Of a DNA stretch of 64,000 nt, positions 34,205 to 44,879 are shown in pieces. Both the position numbers and the translations under genes were made by a program. Origin of the DNA: Anoplolepis gracilipes (lineage: Eukaryota; Arthropoda; Insecta; Hymenoptera; Formicidae); the NCBI RefSeq assembly GCF_047496725.1, contig NC_132972.1:7494001-7558000 (forward strand), given 5' to 3'. Every line of letters begins with the position of its first letter. The stretch's first letter is position 1. Below the pieces are notes generated by a model. It was not told where the DNA came from, did no database searches, and was given only the letters and a program-made list of their open reading frames with translations.

Positions 34205-34325
34205 TCAGCTTAATATCGTAAATAAACAACGAGCGACGGCTAAAACCTTTTGGATGTTACTTAGGATCTTGACCTTGACAACATATGTCAAGGTCCATGC
34301 GATCGGAGCTAGCTGCGTTATTCTA
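34205..34325. mobile_element. Half-copy of the 25-kb inverted-repeat element
   Basis: aaataaacaacgagcgacgg and ctaaaaccttttggatgtta, then tcaaggtccatgcgatcgga, follow the arm at 25640-25745. It interrupts the duplicated torsin-like intron, which resumes at about 34326. Confidence 0.5.
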
Positions 34326-34577
34326 AATATTTATTATATTTTTTAATAATTAATATAAATAATTCAAAATTATTTAGAATAATACTATATTTATCTTTTT
34401 TTATTATCTTTGCATACAATTGAAAAATATAATTTCAAGTAAAGACATTATAACAATTAGAATCATCTGTACACAAAATTTCATTGTTTAAATCAGAAAT
34501 GTAAAATAGAATATTTATTAACATTAATTATAATAATATTTGTATTTATTGTTAAATTCGACAATAAAATATAGATA

Positions 34578-34987
34578 TGTAGTCGTGCGACTACTATTTA
34601 TCTTTAGTATAAAAGGCGAAGCGATTGTAACAGTCGCGTATTTGCTTTGACGGCGAAGCTCTCTCGAAGTCGCCTGGAAAGTCAAAAGCGTAATGTACGA
34701 AAATCAACTCCCACCAACACGCTGATGACAAATCGCGGTAATCCTTTTAATCAATAGATGATTGGCTCAATATTTGGAACAGCCAAGCTTTTGCAACATA
34801 AATCCGTATATAAGTCGAGCGTTACGAAGAGCCTCTATTTCGCCGAATTTATCTATCATTCTTGGAGTCTCCAAGGAACTGGTCAGAATTTTCTTTTGTG
34901 TGCAAAATACAATATAACTGAATGTTGAGAACAAATAAATTTATCCTCGCTTTCCAATCCTTCGACCATCCTTAAAAAACGACTACA
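34578..34987 (+). mobile_element. Solo LTR, 410 bp
   Basis: It begins TGTAGTCGTGCGACTAC and ends CGACTACA (TG...CA with 8-bp inverted ends). Inside are TATA-like boxes (agtataaaag at about 34608, gtatataag at about 34808) and a polyadenylation-like aataaa at about 34935, the order expected of an LTR. GATA before and GGTA after may be a mutated 4-bp target duplication. Paralogous introns at about 33730 and 36340 are continuous across this point and act as empty sites. No internal retrotransposon remains. The strand is inferred from the TATA and aataaa order. Confidence 0.75.
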
Positions 34988-35130
34988 GGTATATTATAAT
35001 AAACAGTAAAATATATTTAAATTGTGCGATCATTATGTGAATGCAAAGATTCAAGGACTGAAATACGATTTTTAGAAAAGATATCATTACATGAAACATT
35101 AATTAATTATCTCTCTATTTTTAAAAACAG

Positions 35131-35268
35131 GAACTAATTCAGCAAGATGAAGCGCAAGCGGAGAGGCGAGCAAAATCTTTCAGATCGGATACTATAGAAA
35201 AACAGAGCAAAGCTGTGAATTCTGATAATTCTTTTGATTGGTCTTCAGATGAAGAACTATTTAGCAAG
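35131..35268 (+). pseudogene. Torsin-like locus, phase-0 exon (46 codons), best-preserved form
   Basis: The exon is 138 bp with acceptor atttttaaaaacag and donor AAG|GTAATC. It reads ELIQQDEAQAERRAKSFRSD then TIEKQSKAVNSDNSFDWSSD and EELFSK. The same module is recognisable at 2990, 3919, 33112, 33879 and on the minus strand at 41156. Confidence 0.6.
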
Positions 35269-35301
35269 GTAATCAGAATTATTTTTTTCATTCAATCTGC
35301 A

Positions 35302-35755
35302 AAAAGTCATCCCAAAAATCGCATGTTTTTCACCTTTGAATTTGGACTTAAATTTAAAGCTAAATAATAGTTTAAATGAGACATTAATTATCTAAGATTT
35401 TCAAATTCAGCACATTTTTTATTGCTGAGATTTGAGAAGTCAAAGTTGTCATAACGCATCAACTGACAAGGAAAGATATGGAAATATCCCCTCCGATTTT
35501 AATGCGTTTTGAATGTTATAGTTTAGGTTAAAATAGGAGAGACGTATTTTTTTATACGTGCTTTTTCGGCCGTTAAAAGAATGAAACATTCTCTTAAGAA
35601 AAATCGGTTTTTATATTTCTGAGCAAATACCGTCAAAACGGTAAGAGATATAAAAGAGTTTTATAGTTTTTAAAACTTCATCATCAGATTTTTCGAAAAT
35701 GTCATATTTTTCGAAATCCCTTTTACTTTTTCGATTTTTGAAAAATCATCATCAC
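35302..35755. mobile_element. 454-bp insertion flanked by 13-bp direct repeats
   Basis: The intron after the 35131 exon is interrupted between cattcaatctgca (35289-35301) and cattcaacctgca (35756-35768). In the copies at 33270 and 34040 this 13-mer occurs once and continues straight into aattt.ctctt. This is the mark of an insertion with target-site duplication. The insert has no frame and no clear poly-A. TSD size suggests a retroposon, but the class is unknown. Confidence 0.7.
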
Positions 35756-35993
35756 CATTCAACCTGCAGCAAATTTCCTCTTCAAGAGTTTCGGAGTATT
35801 AGAATTGTTCACTTAAGCAGTCATTACAGCGGGCAGATTTTATTGAATCAGAACATTTATGTTAAATATTGTATTCTTTGACTAAAAATTATCTTAATAT
35901 ATTTTGATTATATCTTTTGATCGTATTTGACGAATCTTTTGATTATAATTATGAGCTATGAGATTATAATAATATCGTATATAACATATATAT

Positions 35994-36001
<8 letters not shown>

Positions 36002-36024
<23 letters not shown>

Positions 36025-36045
36025 TTGTGTGTGTGGTATGTGTGC
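36002..36045. repeat. (GT)n microsatellite, interrupted
   Basis: About 20 GT units with one T and one G interruption, at the same intron position as the 3265-3437 tract. Confidence 0.9.
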
Positions 36046-36495
36046 TTGTACACGGCAATTTAATATCTTTATTTACAAAATTTTGTTTGTTAATATTATA
36101 ATGGGTATATATTTTATAATAATTTGCATAAATAATTAAGAATTATTTAAAATAACACTATATTTGTACATATTATTTTTTCATATAATTTAATTGTAAT
36201 TTCAAATTTCAAGTGAAAATATCATGAGACAATTAAGACAATCTCTACACAAATTTCAATGCAAAATAGAACATTTATTAATACTAATAATAATATTTTT
36301 ATATATATTTATTGTTTGAATCGACAATAAAATATAGATGTATTTTAATAAACACTAAAGTATTTGAACATGGCGCTTTCATTATGTAATGTAAATGCAA
36401 TGATCGAAACAAAAATGTGTGTGATTATTTCAAGAAAATAAGATATCAAGTTATAAGTAATATTAATTAATTGTTCTTTAATTTTTTAAAATCAG

Positions 36496-36674
36496 GATCA
36501 AATTTGAGAAGACAAGATGCAAGTCAAAAGATAAACAAGTATACTTTTCTGATTTCAGGAGCACTCCTGTAATATGAATAAACCGAAAACTTCTACTGTG
36601 GATCCTGAATTGCGACATTCTCCTTCGGAGACAATCGCCGAACAGATTACTTCTTGTCCAAGAGAATACATTAG
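36496..36674 (+). pseudogene. Torsin-like locus exon, fused type
   Basis: The acceptor is taaaatcag. The first part is decayed (in-frame TGA). From 36574 an open stretch reads MNKPKTSTVDPELRHSPSET then IAEQITSCPREYIR to the family donor TTAG|GTATAA. The VDPEL.HSPSETIAEQ core is the family consensus. Confidence 0.5.
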
Positions 36675-37392
36675 GTATAAAATTCTTAGATTAGAATTAT
36701 TTGCAATCCAATATTGCATAGTGCACATTATAATATTTAATACACATTTCTATATACAAAATTTTATTTATCTTTTAATTTGTGTGAATTATTTAGAATT
36801 GTTTAGAGTAAGAAGTGTGTGTACGCATATCATTTTTTTATATATATAATAAACCTTTATTTCGTACTAGTGGATCATTTTTATGCATGCTTTTTTTCTA
36901 ACTGCGTCAATTTCTCGAAAACAAATGGTTGCAAAATAATAGATTTAAATTATTTTTTAATATAGTCTTTATTTAGAAAGATCAAAGAAGGTATATAAAA
37001 TTTTCAGATTTTTTATAAGACTTTTATATCTTAATCATAACAAACGCATCGAAAATATACTAACTACCTGTTCTGTTTATTAAAAAGTACTAAAATAATA
37101 TAAAATAAGGGTTAAAAGTTATTATTTGAGATATGACATATTTTTGCGTTTATTTCTTTGTTATGGTTTATTTTAACGCGAATATATATTTGTTTCACTG
37201 ATACCTAAATTTGTAAGTTTTTTCTCTAAACCTTTCATTATTTATTTGTAAGACTGATCAAGTATCAAATAAATGCATAGTAAGAAAGTTTCTCAAATGG
37301 GTGTATCAATTTGCAGAACAGATATAGACGTAATAAAATATAAGAGTGTGTCCGTGTAATTTGTTATAAACAGATTGATTTTGTTTTTACAG

Positions 37393-37581
37393 AGAGCTTT
37401 CTAAATCCGATATTGTAGTAAAGCAGTCCGTGCCTTTTACTATTGATAATTCTAAGTCTAAAAAATTATTATCTCACGGCATAAAAGAGGAGAAAATGTT
37501 TACTTTGACACCAGAACCAGAACCAGAACATGTTCTTTTAGAGGCAATCAACCAGTCATCAAAAGGGATAAACTTCGATAG
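37393..37581 (+). pseudogene. Torsin-like locus, symmetric exon (63 codons)
   Basis: Acceptor ttgtttttacag and donor GATAG|GTATTAAA enclose 189 bp, phase 2 at both ends. It reads RELSKSDIVVKQSVPFTIDN, SKSKKLLSHGIKEEKMFTLT and PEPEPEHVLLEAINQSSKGI with final NFDR. It contains a short PEPEPE expansion compared with 18057-18239. Confidence 0.6.
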
Positions 37582-38037
37582 GTATTAAATTCTTTAATTG
37601 GAAGTACTTCAACTTTTAATATCGCATTAGTACGATATTTAAATTTTTAGACACAAAATCTAACCTGCTTGTTCTTTAATTATGTGTATTATTAAGCATT
37701 GTTTAGAAATAATAGTGTATATGCATGCATTTTTTTGTGTAATTAAAAATTATAACTTGCCAATAATCAAAAATTTTATTTATTGCTTTGTTCTGGCTTG
37801 TTTTAACACATTTATATTTTCATTTGTTTCACTAACATTTGAATTTGCAAGATATTTCTCTAAAGCTTTTATTAATCATTTATAAGATAAACAAATATCG
37901 AATAAATTCGCAGAACAAACATCCTCTGAGAGTTTTTCGAATGCTGTCCGATGGACAGAACAGATATGGACATAGTAAAATATAAGCATATATTCGTGTA
38001 ACTTGCTAGGTTATTAATTTATCAATTTTCAACGCAG

Positions 38038-38140
38038 GAAACTTTATAAATTCACCATTGTAAATCCTGGACTGCCACATTCTTCTTCGAAAACATATTC
38101 AAGTCAAATCTTTAAAAGAAAAGGAGTTTAAAAATATAAC
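38038..38140 (+). pseudogene. Torsin-like locus, decayed exon
   Basis: After ttcaacgcag, gaaactttataaattcacca and ctgccacattcttcttcgaa are recognisable family sequence with stops. It is the plus-strand counterpart of 17515-17612. Confidence 0.45.
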
Positions 38141-38510
38141 TACATATTAAATTCTAGGATTAGAATTACTTTACAAATTTAACAATATATGTATACTATA
38201 TGATTTTATACATATTTCTTTATACCTTTAACTTTCCTGTCTTTATGTGAATTATTATTGAGCATTGTTTAAAGTAGTACTGCATATGCGCGTATCATTT
38301 TCTTATATAATTAAAAGTTAGAATTTGTAAACATATTCTTACGTTTATTGCATTGTTTTGAATTGGTTTTTTAATGTTTTTATTATATTCATTTATTATT
38401 ATATTCAAGATTAAAGAAATATCAAATAAATTCATCGATTAAGAGTTTCTTGAAAACTATAATGTATATCAGTGTTACTTGTTATTAATTTATCAGTTTT
38501 CTTTTCGCAG

Positions 38511-38663
38511 AAAGTTTAGTAAACCTCTCAATCATATCACGGAAGAGCAACCTAATCCTTTGAGAAAAATAGCTACTCACGGATTATTACCAATGGAACA
38601 GAAGGAACTTTTTCTAAGGAACATGTTTGAGCAGTTCTTAACAAGTCTGCGAGATTTGTATGG
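38511..38663 (+). pseudogene. Torsin-like locus exon (EEQPN type), donor lost
   Basis: After cttttcgcag, 153 bp read RKFSKPLNHITEEQPNPLRK, IATHGLLPMEQKELFLRNMF and EQFLTSLRDLYG. The donor GGTATT has become GATATT. It is the counterpart of 16982-17135. Confidence 0.55.
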
Positions 38664-39137
38664 ATATTAAATTCATAAATTAGAATTATTTCAAACTTAA
38701 TATCGCATAATATAATATATAAATATTAAAATTTAGTGTTTCCATGAACAAAATTTTGCTTGCCTTCACATTTTTTAATAATTCGGAAATTTGAAGAATT
38801 GTTTAGAATGACATTGTATACTGCACGAATTATTTTTAGCATAAATTAAAATTATAGTTTTTGATTAAACATATTTTTGCAATTAAAACAATTTTTATCT
38901 TACGTTGAATTATTTGAGATAAGAATGCAAAAATCAAATTTTAAATAAATAATTGTATTTGCATTTATTATTATCATTAACAATAAAATTTAGAAATATT
39001 TTTAATAGCGATTGAAAAATATGAATCCTGTCTTTGTTTTACATAACGCAACGATTCAAAGACTGACACGTGCGATTAACTAAAAAAGATAAGATACTAC
39101 ATATCCTTAAGCAAGCTTATTTTGTTTTAAAAAATAG

Positions 39138-39591
39138 GGCCGAGGAAGTTTTAAGCTATGTATCATGCCTAGAAGCTGCCGCAAATTCTCCAGTTAAAAT
39201 CCTATCAGACGTGACTACTCCTGAACCGTCTACAACTAAATCATCCACATCGGAATGATCAGATGCTACTGTAATCCGTTCGCCAGCTAAATCAATATCT
39301 GACCTCAACTTACAACCTCAATCTTCGCAAGAAATTTGTATGGAACTAACATCCAGGAAAATTCACAAAGACAATTTTGTTTCTACAAGCGAAAAGAAAG
39401 AAAATTACAGTAAATCGAGAGACTCTCATGACACAGAAAAAAATTTATCTCCTGTGATAAACGAGTGTAAGCTTCAACACAAAAAACTGGAAAACTTTGA
39501 CCCTACAGAAGAAATTCCTAATACGGAATATTGTTTGAGAGTATGTTGCATACTACTTTTGATAATGTCATTAATATTATTTCTATTTCAA
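39138..39591 (+). pseudogene. Torsin-like membrane-span exon, truncated before the ATPase domain
   Basis: After aaaaaatag it reads AEEVLSYVSCLEAAANSPVK to KSSTSE, TGA at 39256-39258 (the same nonsense codon as 8529), then SDATVIRSPAKSISDLNLQP and on without further stops to NTEYCLRVCCILLLIMSLIL and FLFQ. At 39590 it jumps to sequence matching 10094 (acaaacratttataagyga). The rest of the span, the lumenal ATPase and the first part of the 3' flank, about 1.2 kb in the 8.4-kb copy, are missing. Confidence 0.65.
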
Positions 39592-40059
39592 CAAACAATT
39601 TATAAGCGACCGCGGTCACTACATATATGTATAAACTTTCGTAATGTCACGTAATGCTTAAACATTAAGCTTTACGCTGCGCTACGTTGTTATCATCGGT
39701 CGTTCCTATGCAATTAAAAAGTCGTTCGCGATTGTTTTATTTTTCTTCTTTTTCGTATAATAATATTATAGAAATAACATTATCACACATAAACACACAG
39801 TATTTGTTTGATTTATAGATAAGATATGCTTTTCTACTGTATAAAAAATAATTTGTTATGTAACTCGAAATGTTTTTTTGTTGAGTGCATATTAATAAAA
39901 AAATTATAATGTATTAAATTTTATAAATACAAAACATCTACAAATTTATTATTTTCATAATTAAATTATAAAAGAAGAGTGTTAGTTTCAATTTTTTATA
40001 GATACATATATGTATAGCACAATTTTGATGCTAGAGTATAAATTTTTTTAAAATGCGGA

Positions 40060-40066
40060 TTTAATA

Positions 40067-40122
<56 letters not shown>
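40060..40122. repeat. (AT)n microsatellite
   Basis: A long uninterrupted TA run. The same position at about 11360-11395 has only a short interrupted form. Confidence 0.95.
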
Positions 40123-40126
<4 letters not shown>

Positions 40127-40341
40127 ATCTATCGAATTTTTTTATTTTCAATTTGTAACGATAATTATTATATACGTAAAACTTGTTGATGTTGATGCTA
40201 CGACTGATAAGTAAAGAAATAATTTGAATATGTAAATTATTTCAGTTGTATCAACATTTACATACAAAATTTTAATAAATGTAATTTCTGAATTTTCTTA
40301 TATAAATAATATTTATTTATATTCTATTTATTTCTTTTTAT

Positions 40342-40533
40342 TTGTTAGTTTTTGTGCGCGTACAAAACAATATGTTTCTTTATGGAAAGTATGTGTTATT
40401 TGCTGTTTATGATGTGAATGATGATGAACTCGGTTTTCAAGTTCTTCCTTGTGCAAGTTCTCGTATACTGTTCCTCTTCCTTGTCATTCTTTTTCGAATG
40501 AGAAGAACATGTGTCGTTTATGAAATCAGCTGA
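40342..40533 (+). other. Short open frame of unknown nature inside the duplicated segment
   Basis: The frame contains NNMFLYGKYVLFAVYDVNDD then ELGFQVLPCASSR and a hydrophobic run. The other copy (11640-11806) is broken. A stretch at 55269-55400 (YDKKYLLFASYVYIDDDAIG) has a similar residue pattern, so an old shared exon is possible. No splice sites are convincing and the product is unrecognised. Confidence 0.25.
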
Positions 40534-41155
40534 AAATTATATCCGGGCATCCGATAAATTGAGAAGATGTAAAATATAATTGTACTATTAAAATTGAAGA
40601 TTATTTTCCGTTTGCTTTCGCAATATATCAGTATTATTTGTAAAGAATCTAAAATTATAAAATTAAAATTGTACAATCAGAAAGAACGACAATTATTCAT
40701 AAAATAATCTGGGAAAAACATATGCAAAACTTCCTAATTTCTTATTAAATTAAGAATAAAATAATAGAATCTACAGTCTTTAAATATATTTTTAAATATT
40801 CATACATGCTACAAGCTAACAAAATTGAAATAGTGCAGAAAGGATTTTTTATATATTTTTTTATTCTATTTTCCACAAAAACCGACACGTGTCTCTGAGA
40901 AAGGTAAATCCTTTAGCGTGAATATCCAAACGGAACTTATTATATACTATTATTTATATTGAAAATGCAAATTTTTACATGTATTATATCAACACATTTG
41001 TTATTACTCGTTATCGCGACGATATTGTTCTGACTCTATTCCGAATGTGTTAAATGTAATGTTCTTCATCGCTTATCATTTCATGTAGATTTGTATAATT
41101 CTAGTCCCAATTTATTATCTTTATTAGGTTGGATGAAAAAAATTATTTTGATTAC

Positions 41156-41293
41156 CTTGATGTATAGTTTTTCATCTGTACACCACTCAAAGGAATCATC
41201 ACAATTCAGAGGTTTGATCTGTTTTTTATAGTATCCGATCTGAAAGATTTTGCTTGCTTCTCCGCTGGCGTTTTATCTTGCCAAATTTGTTTT
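41156..41293 (-). pseudogene. Torsin-like locus, isolated minus-strand exon remnant
   Basis: On the minus strand, aaatttggcaagataaaacg and aagcaagcaaaatctttcag, then atcggatactata and gaattgtgatgattcctttg, follow the 35131 exon at the same length (138 bp) and donor AAG|GTAATC. Stops are present. It is in opposite orientation to the plus-strand exons nearby. Confidence 0.5.
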
Positions 41294-41299
41294 TGTTTT

Positions 41300-42480
41300 T
41301 AAAAATAAAGGTATAATTAATGTTTTTATGTAACCCGATATCTTTTAATAATCGTATTTCATTGAATCGTTACATCTACGTAATGAAAGCGACCCTTAGG
41401 TATAAACCTTTGAAAGACAATGTTTAATCAGATATTGTGTTATATTAGGCGCAATATAACAAATTTTAGCCAGATCCATAATAAAGTTTAAATTGATATT
41501 CTGACATTCCAGAACAATATTTTTCTTTATACACTAAAAAATTTGATTGGTAATAGTTACTAAATGTATTAAGTTGTAGTTTTTAATTGAATATTTAGTA
41601 AATTTTACTACATTTGATAGTAAATAGTAAACATTTTGTTGGTTCAAGGTGTGTGTGTATATAATATTCCCTGGTCCATAATTATATTATTCCATGCAAA
41701 ATATAAAACTACGAACGAATAATTATGACTATAACTTGTTATTGAAGCATTGCTCCTCCCTAAAAGAATTTCTACATTCCATTTCTATAGTAGTTTTGTT
41801 GATTGGTATTAAAAAAATTGATTTTGCTGCAGTAGCTATTATAGACATTTATCGTACATACTTTGAAAAAATCATGAAATAAAATACACAAATAAATTTT
41901 ATTTATGTATTTTATTATTGATAATAAAATACAGGAACTATTTTTATTTTATATCGATACTTTAGATTTGTTTGTTATAATTTTTATATAATTGAAATTT
42001 GATATATGTATTTTATAATTAAAAACTAATTTTTTTAAATTATTACACAAAATAATTTTATTATATAATAAATAATTCTGTTATATAATTTTATTAATTT
42101 ACTTATTATTATACAATTAAAATATGTTATTTAAATATTTGTTGTTATATTATCAGTTATAAAGGTTTTAATTAGATAAAACTTGGTTTCAATAATATAA
42201 TATTAAAAAATTAGTCTTTCTCTGCAGGGTGATTCAGGACCTTTGTAACAAATTCTGAAAGGAACACTAAGTTTCGTAAGGATAATCATTTTTTGTCAGA
42301 CAACCCGCGTTCTTTGACGTAACATGTAGAAACTACGCGATCACACATATTCTATATTAGAAAGTTTTAATATATAAAAATTATAATCAGAAATGTCTAA
42401 AGTATTAATATAAAATAAAAATAATTTTTTATATTTTATTATCAATAAAAAGCCTATCATTTCTAGATAATAATAAATGG
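41300..42480. other. No gene seen
   Basis: AT-rich sequence. A 62-codon frame at 41694-41882 is not protein-like enough to support. At about 42228 a cagggtgattcaggaccttt block looks like transposon-end sequence, but no partner was found. Confidence 0.35.
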
Positions 42481-42499
42481 TCATGTATAATTTCTTTAG

Positions 42500-43150
42500 G
42501 AGATGAGACAACAATATTATTGTATTGTGTCTGATATAAATAGTTGATTAAAATTTTAATTTTTTTTGTATAAATTCTCGATTGTAATATATATTGCAAT
42601 AATTTTAGGACTACAAATAATTAAAAGTATTTTAAGCTTTATAAATATGTCAAATTGCGTTTTCTCGTTGTTTAATTAAATCGTTAGTTCATTATTTTTC
42701 TTTAGTTTTTGATCTAAAAGATAATTTTAATAATAAATATAGAATAAGATTTTTAATTTCGTATTGAAAGTTCATATATTTGCATATCATTTACAATCAT
42801 GACTCGTTAATGTAAACTCGTGATAAAATTTCCGTATACATTACTTTCGATTTATACTAAAAACGAGCATACTTTTGCAAGAGATGATGTGTAATGTTTC
42901 GTTTAATATGTGTTCAACATAATACGTAATCAGCTATTATCCATGGTTAAACGAACTTACATTAATTAGGACTCCGAACATACATAATCTCTTGGACTTT
43001 GCTAACTTTCTTTTTGTAATTACTTGGATTTACAACGACTTATAAACGAGCAATCATTACATATAATTAAACTTTAATAACACATACATATGTATGTAAT
43101 ACTTAACGATAGGCATTACGCTGCGCTATGTTGTTACCATTTACCAAAAA
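42500..43150 (+). repeat. Torsin-locus 3' flank copy without its gene
   Basis: tattgtattgtgtctgatat, gcaataattttaggactac, acgtaatcagctattatcca, acattaattaggactccgaa and ttacgctgcgctatgttgtt follow 9575-10200 in order. No torsin-like coding sequence is recognisable before it, so the gene body was lost or has decayed beyond recognition. Confidence 0.65.
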
Positions 43151-43309
43151 ATACATATCTTTCTCTTTTTTATAATTTTCACTAAAGTAAGTTACTAGAG
43201 CAGCACCAGTCACACGCTTCTTCTCTTTTATAATCTGTAATAGAACTATATAGTATTATAATGAAACTTTTTAAAACTATACAGATTGCTAAGATGTACA
43301 TAAAAAATA

Positions 43310-43316
<7 letters not shown>

Positions 43317-43347
<31 letters not shown>
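43317..43347. repeat. (CT)n microsatellite
   Basis: About 15 CT units. Confidence 0.95.
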
Positions 43348-43351
<4 letters not shown>

Positions 43352-43505
43352 AACACTATATAAATAAATAGTTATAGTACTGTAAAAAAATAAAAATACG
43401 TTTGTTAAATATTAATTGAGAAAGATCTAAGAAGTAAATTATAAAACTAAAGAATAACTAGGATAATGTAATGATAAATTCGATTACTTATTTCGTTCGG
43501 CGACA

Positions 43506-44872
43506 ATGACGATAGACTTCAATCAGTTTCAAAAACTTTTAAATCTATATTTCCCAGCACAGGTACAATACCCACAATACCCACAGGCAAAGAAGTACAC
43601 TTACCATCCAGTGAAAAGCAAGATAATATTTTTTTTTAATTATTATTTATAATGGCACACTTGCTGAAGAAATGCGATTTACGGCCGCAATATTGTTGCG
43701 TCAACTGTTTACCTGAGAATTCATGGATTTCTATCCTAAGATCCTACCAGAGCCGCAAGGTTAATTGAAGGAACAAATTTTATCATTAGTTCAAAATGAA
43801 CAGACAGATACTATATAACACTGATGATACTTTTTTAAAAGTGTTATGTCTTGCTGAAAAAATACACCAAAATTCCTCAAAGAACAATTGGATAATATTA
43901 TGCAAATGTGCACGAATGTATTTTTTCAATAAAAAAATGCCTGACAATCGAAGACAATTAGCACTAGAAATTTTAGTAACTTTGACAGCATCAACTATAG
44001 GGAAAGTTGATGCAAAATATATCGCATCTTTAGCATCACTGAAGATAATGACTGATTTAAATGAGACTAAGAAGTGGAGTTTTTTTGACAAAATCAAGGA
44101 AAATAATGATGCATTTTCAGCAACTACATTATTACTATCATTATTTTCCTTGATTTTGTCAAAAAAACTCCACTTTTTAGTCTCATTTAAATCAGTCATT
44201 ATCTTCAGTGATGCTAAAGATGCGATATATTTTGCATCAACTTTCCCTATAGTTGATGCTGTCAAAGTTACTAAAATTTCTAGTGGTTTAAGAAGAAAAA
44301 CAATGCTATCACAGATCATGCAAAACATCTCTATCATGTCAAATAATAGTGATTGAAAGTATGCGTACTTATGGTTATTTCAGCTACTGAAGAAAAGTGT
44401 CATAAACAAATGTCTTTTATCACAAATAATGAAAGATGTCATACAATATTTGCAAAATCCACAGTCTCGTGTCTCAGATGCCTGCAATATAGTAAGACAC
44501 ATATCTACAGATTTTTTGCCTATATTTAAAAAGAATTTTGCGATAAAATTATCCTTTAATTATTGATGGTATTAGATTATACCTAATGCCAATCCCAGAG
44601 TTTGCAAACTCATGCTGGTACTGCTATAGCAAACTTTAATGGAGAATTGTGCGAAAAATATTCTGACATCTTATCTGAATGCCATAACGGTTTAATTCGA
44701 ATTAATATTGACTACTAAATTTCATGAATTAGTTGAAAAGAAAAGTAAACTTTTGCTCGAACAAGTTAATCACAATAATTGCTTCTACTACTTGCAAAGA
44801 ACAGTTTGTAATGCATTATGATAAATTAATGGCTTGTTTAAAATTTATTTTTCAAAATATAAATTAACAAAA
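43506..44872 (+). pseudogene. IPO5: Importin-5 (RanBP5/Kap121-type) pseudogene, apparently intronless
   Basis: Successive frames give DFNQFQKLLN, QAKKYTYHPVKSK, NGTLAEEMRFTAAILLRQLF, EFMDFYPKILPEPQG, LKEQILSLVQNEQTDT, NTPKFLKEQLDNIMQMCTNV, MPDNRRQLALEILVTL, MTDLNETKKWSFFDKI, RKTMLSQIMQNISIMSNNSD and finally LMACLKFIFQNI. This is the HEAT-repeat order of importin-5, a nuclear import receptor that carries ribosomal proteins and histones. Stops and frame changes are many, and roughly 100 residues are missing near 43810. No introns are visible over 1.36 kb, so it is probably a processed copy, although it keeps the 5' end and lacks the 3' end. The central 149 bp is also present inverted. Confidence 0.8.
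43962..44285. repeat. Inverted duplication inside the importin-5 pseudogene (149-bp arms, 26-bp spacer)
   Basis: Arms 43962-44110 and 44137-44285 are reverse complements with about one mismatch. Both strands therefore encode EILVTLTASTIGKVDAKYIA...KIKENND. Spacer 44111-44136 continues the minus-strand reading as DSNNVVAENA, which is the expected importin-5 continuation. The inverted block therefore copies sense sequence beyond the left arm and replaces the plus-strand continuation. Confidence 0.9.
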
Positions 44873-44879
44873 ACTTAAA

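Larger units (their letters stand above)
39592..40705 (+). repeat. Duplicate of 10860-11970
   Basis: This is the direct counterpart of the 10.1-12.0 kb flank segment, ending at gtacaatcagaaagaacgacaa. In the 12-kb copy the RGK exon follows; here it does not. The duplication border therefore falls just short of the RGK stop codon. Confidence 0.75.

Noticed and set aside
43786..44337. A pair of long overlapping frames (183 and 186 codons) on opposite strands
   Set aside because: They look like sense/antisense genes but are the two strands of the inverted importin-5 segment joined to flanking pseudogene sequence.
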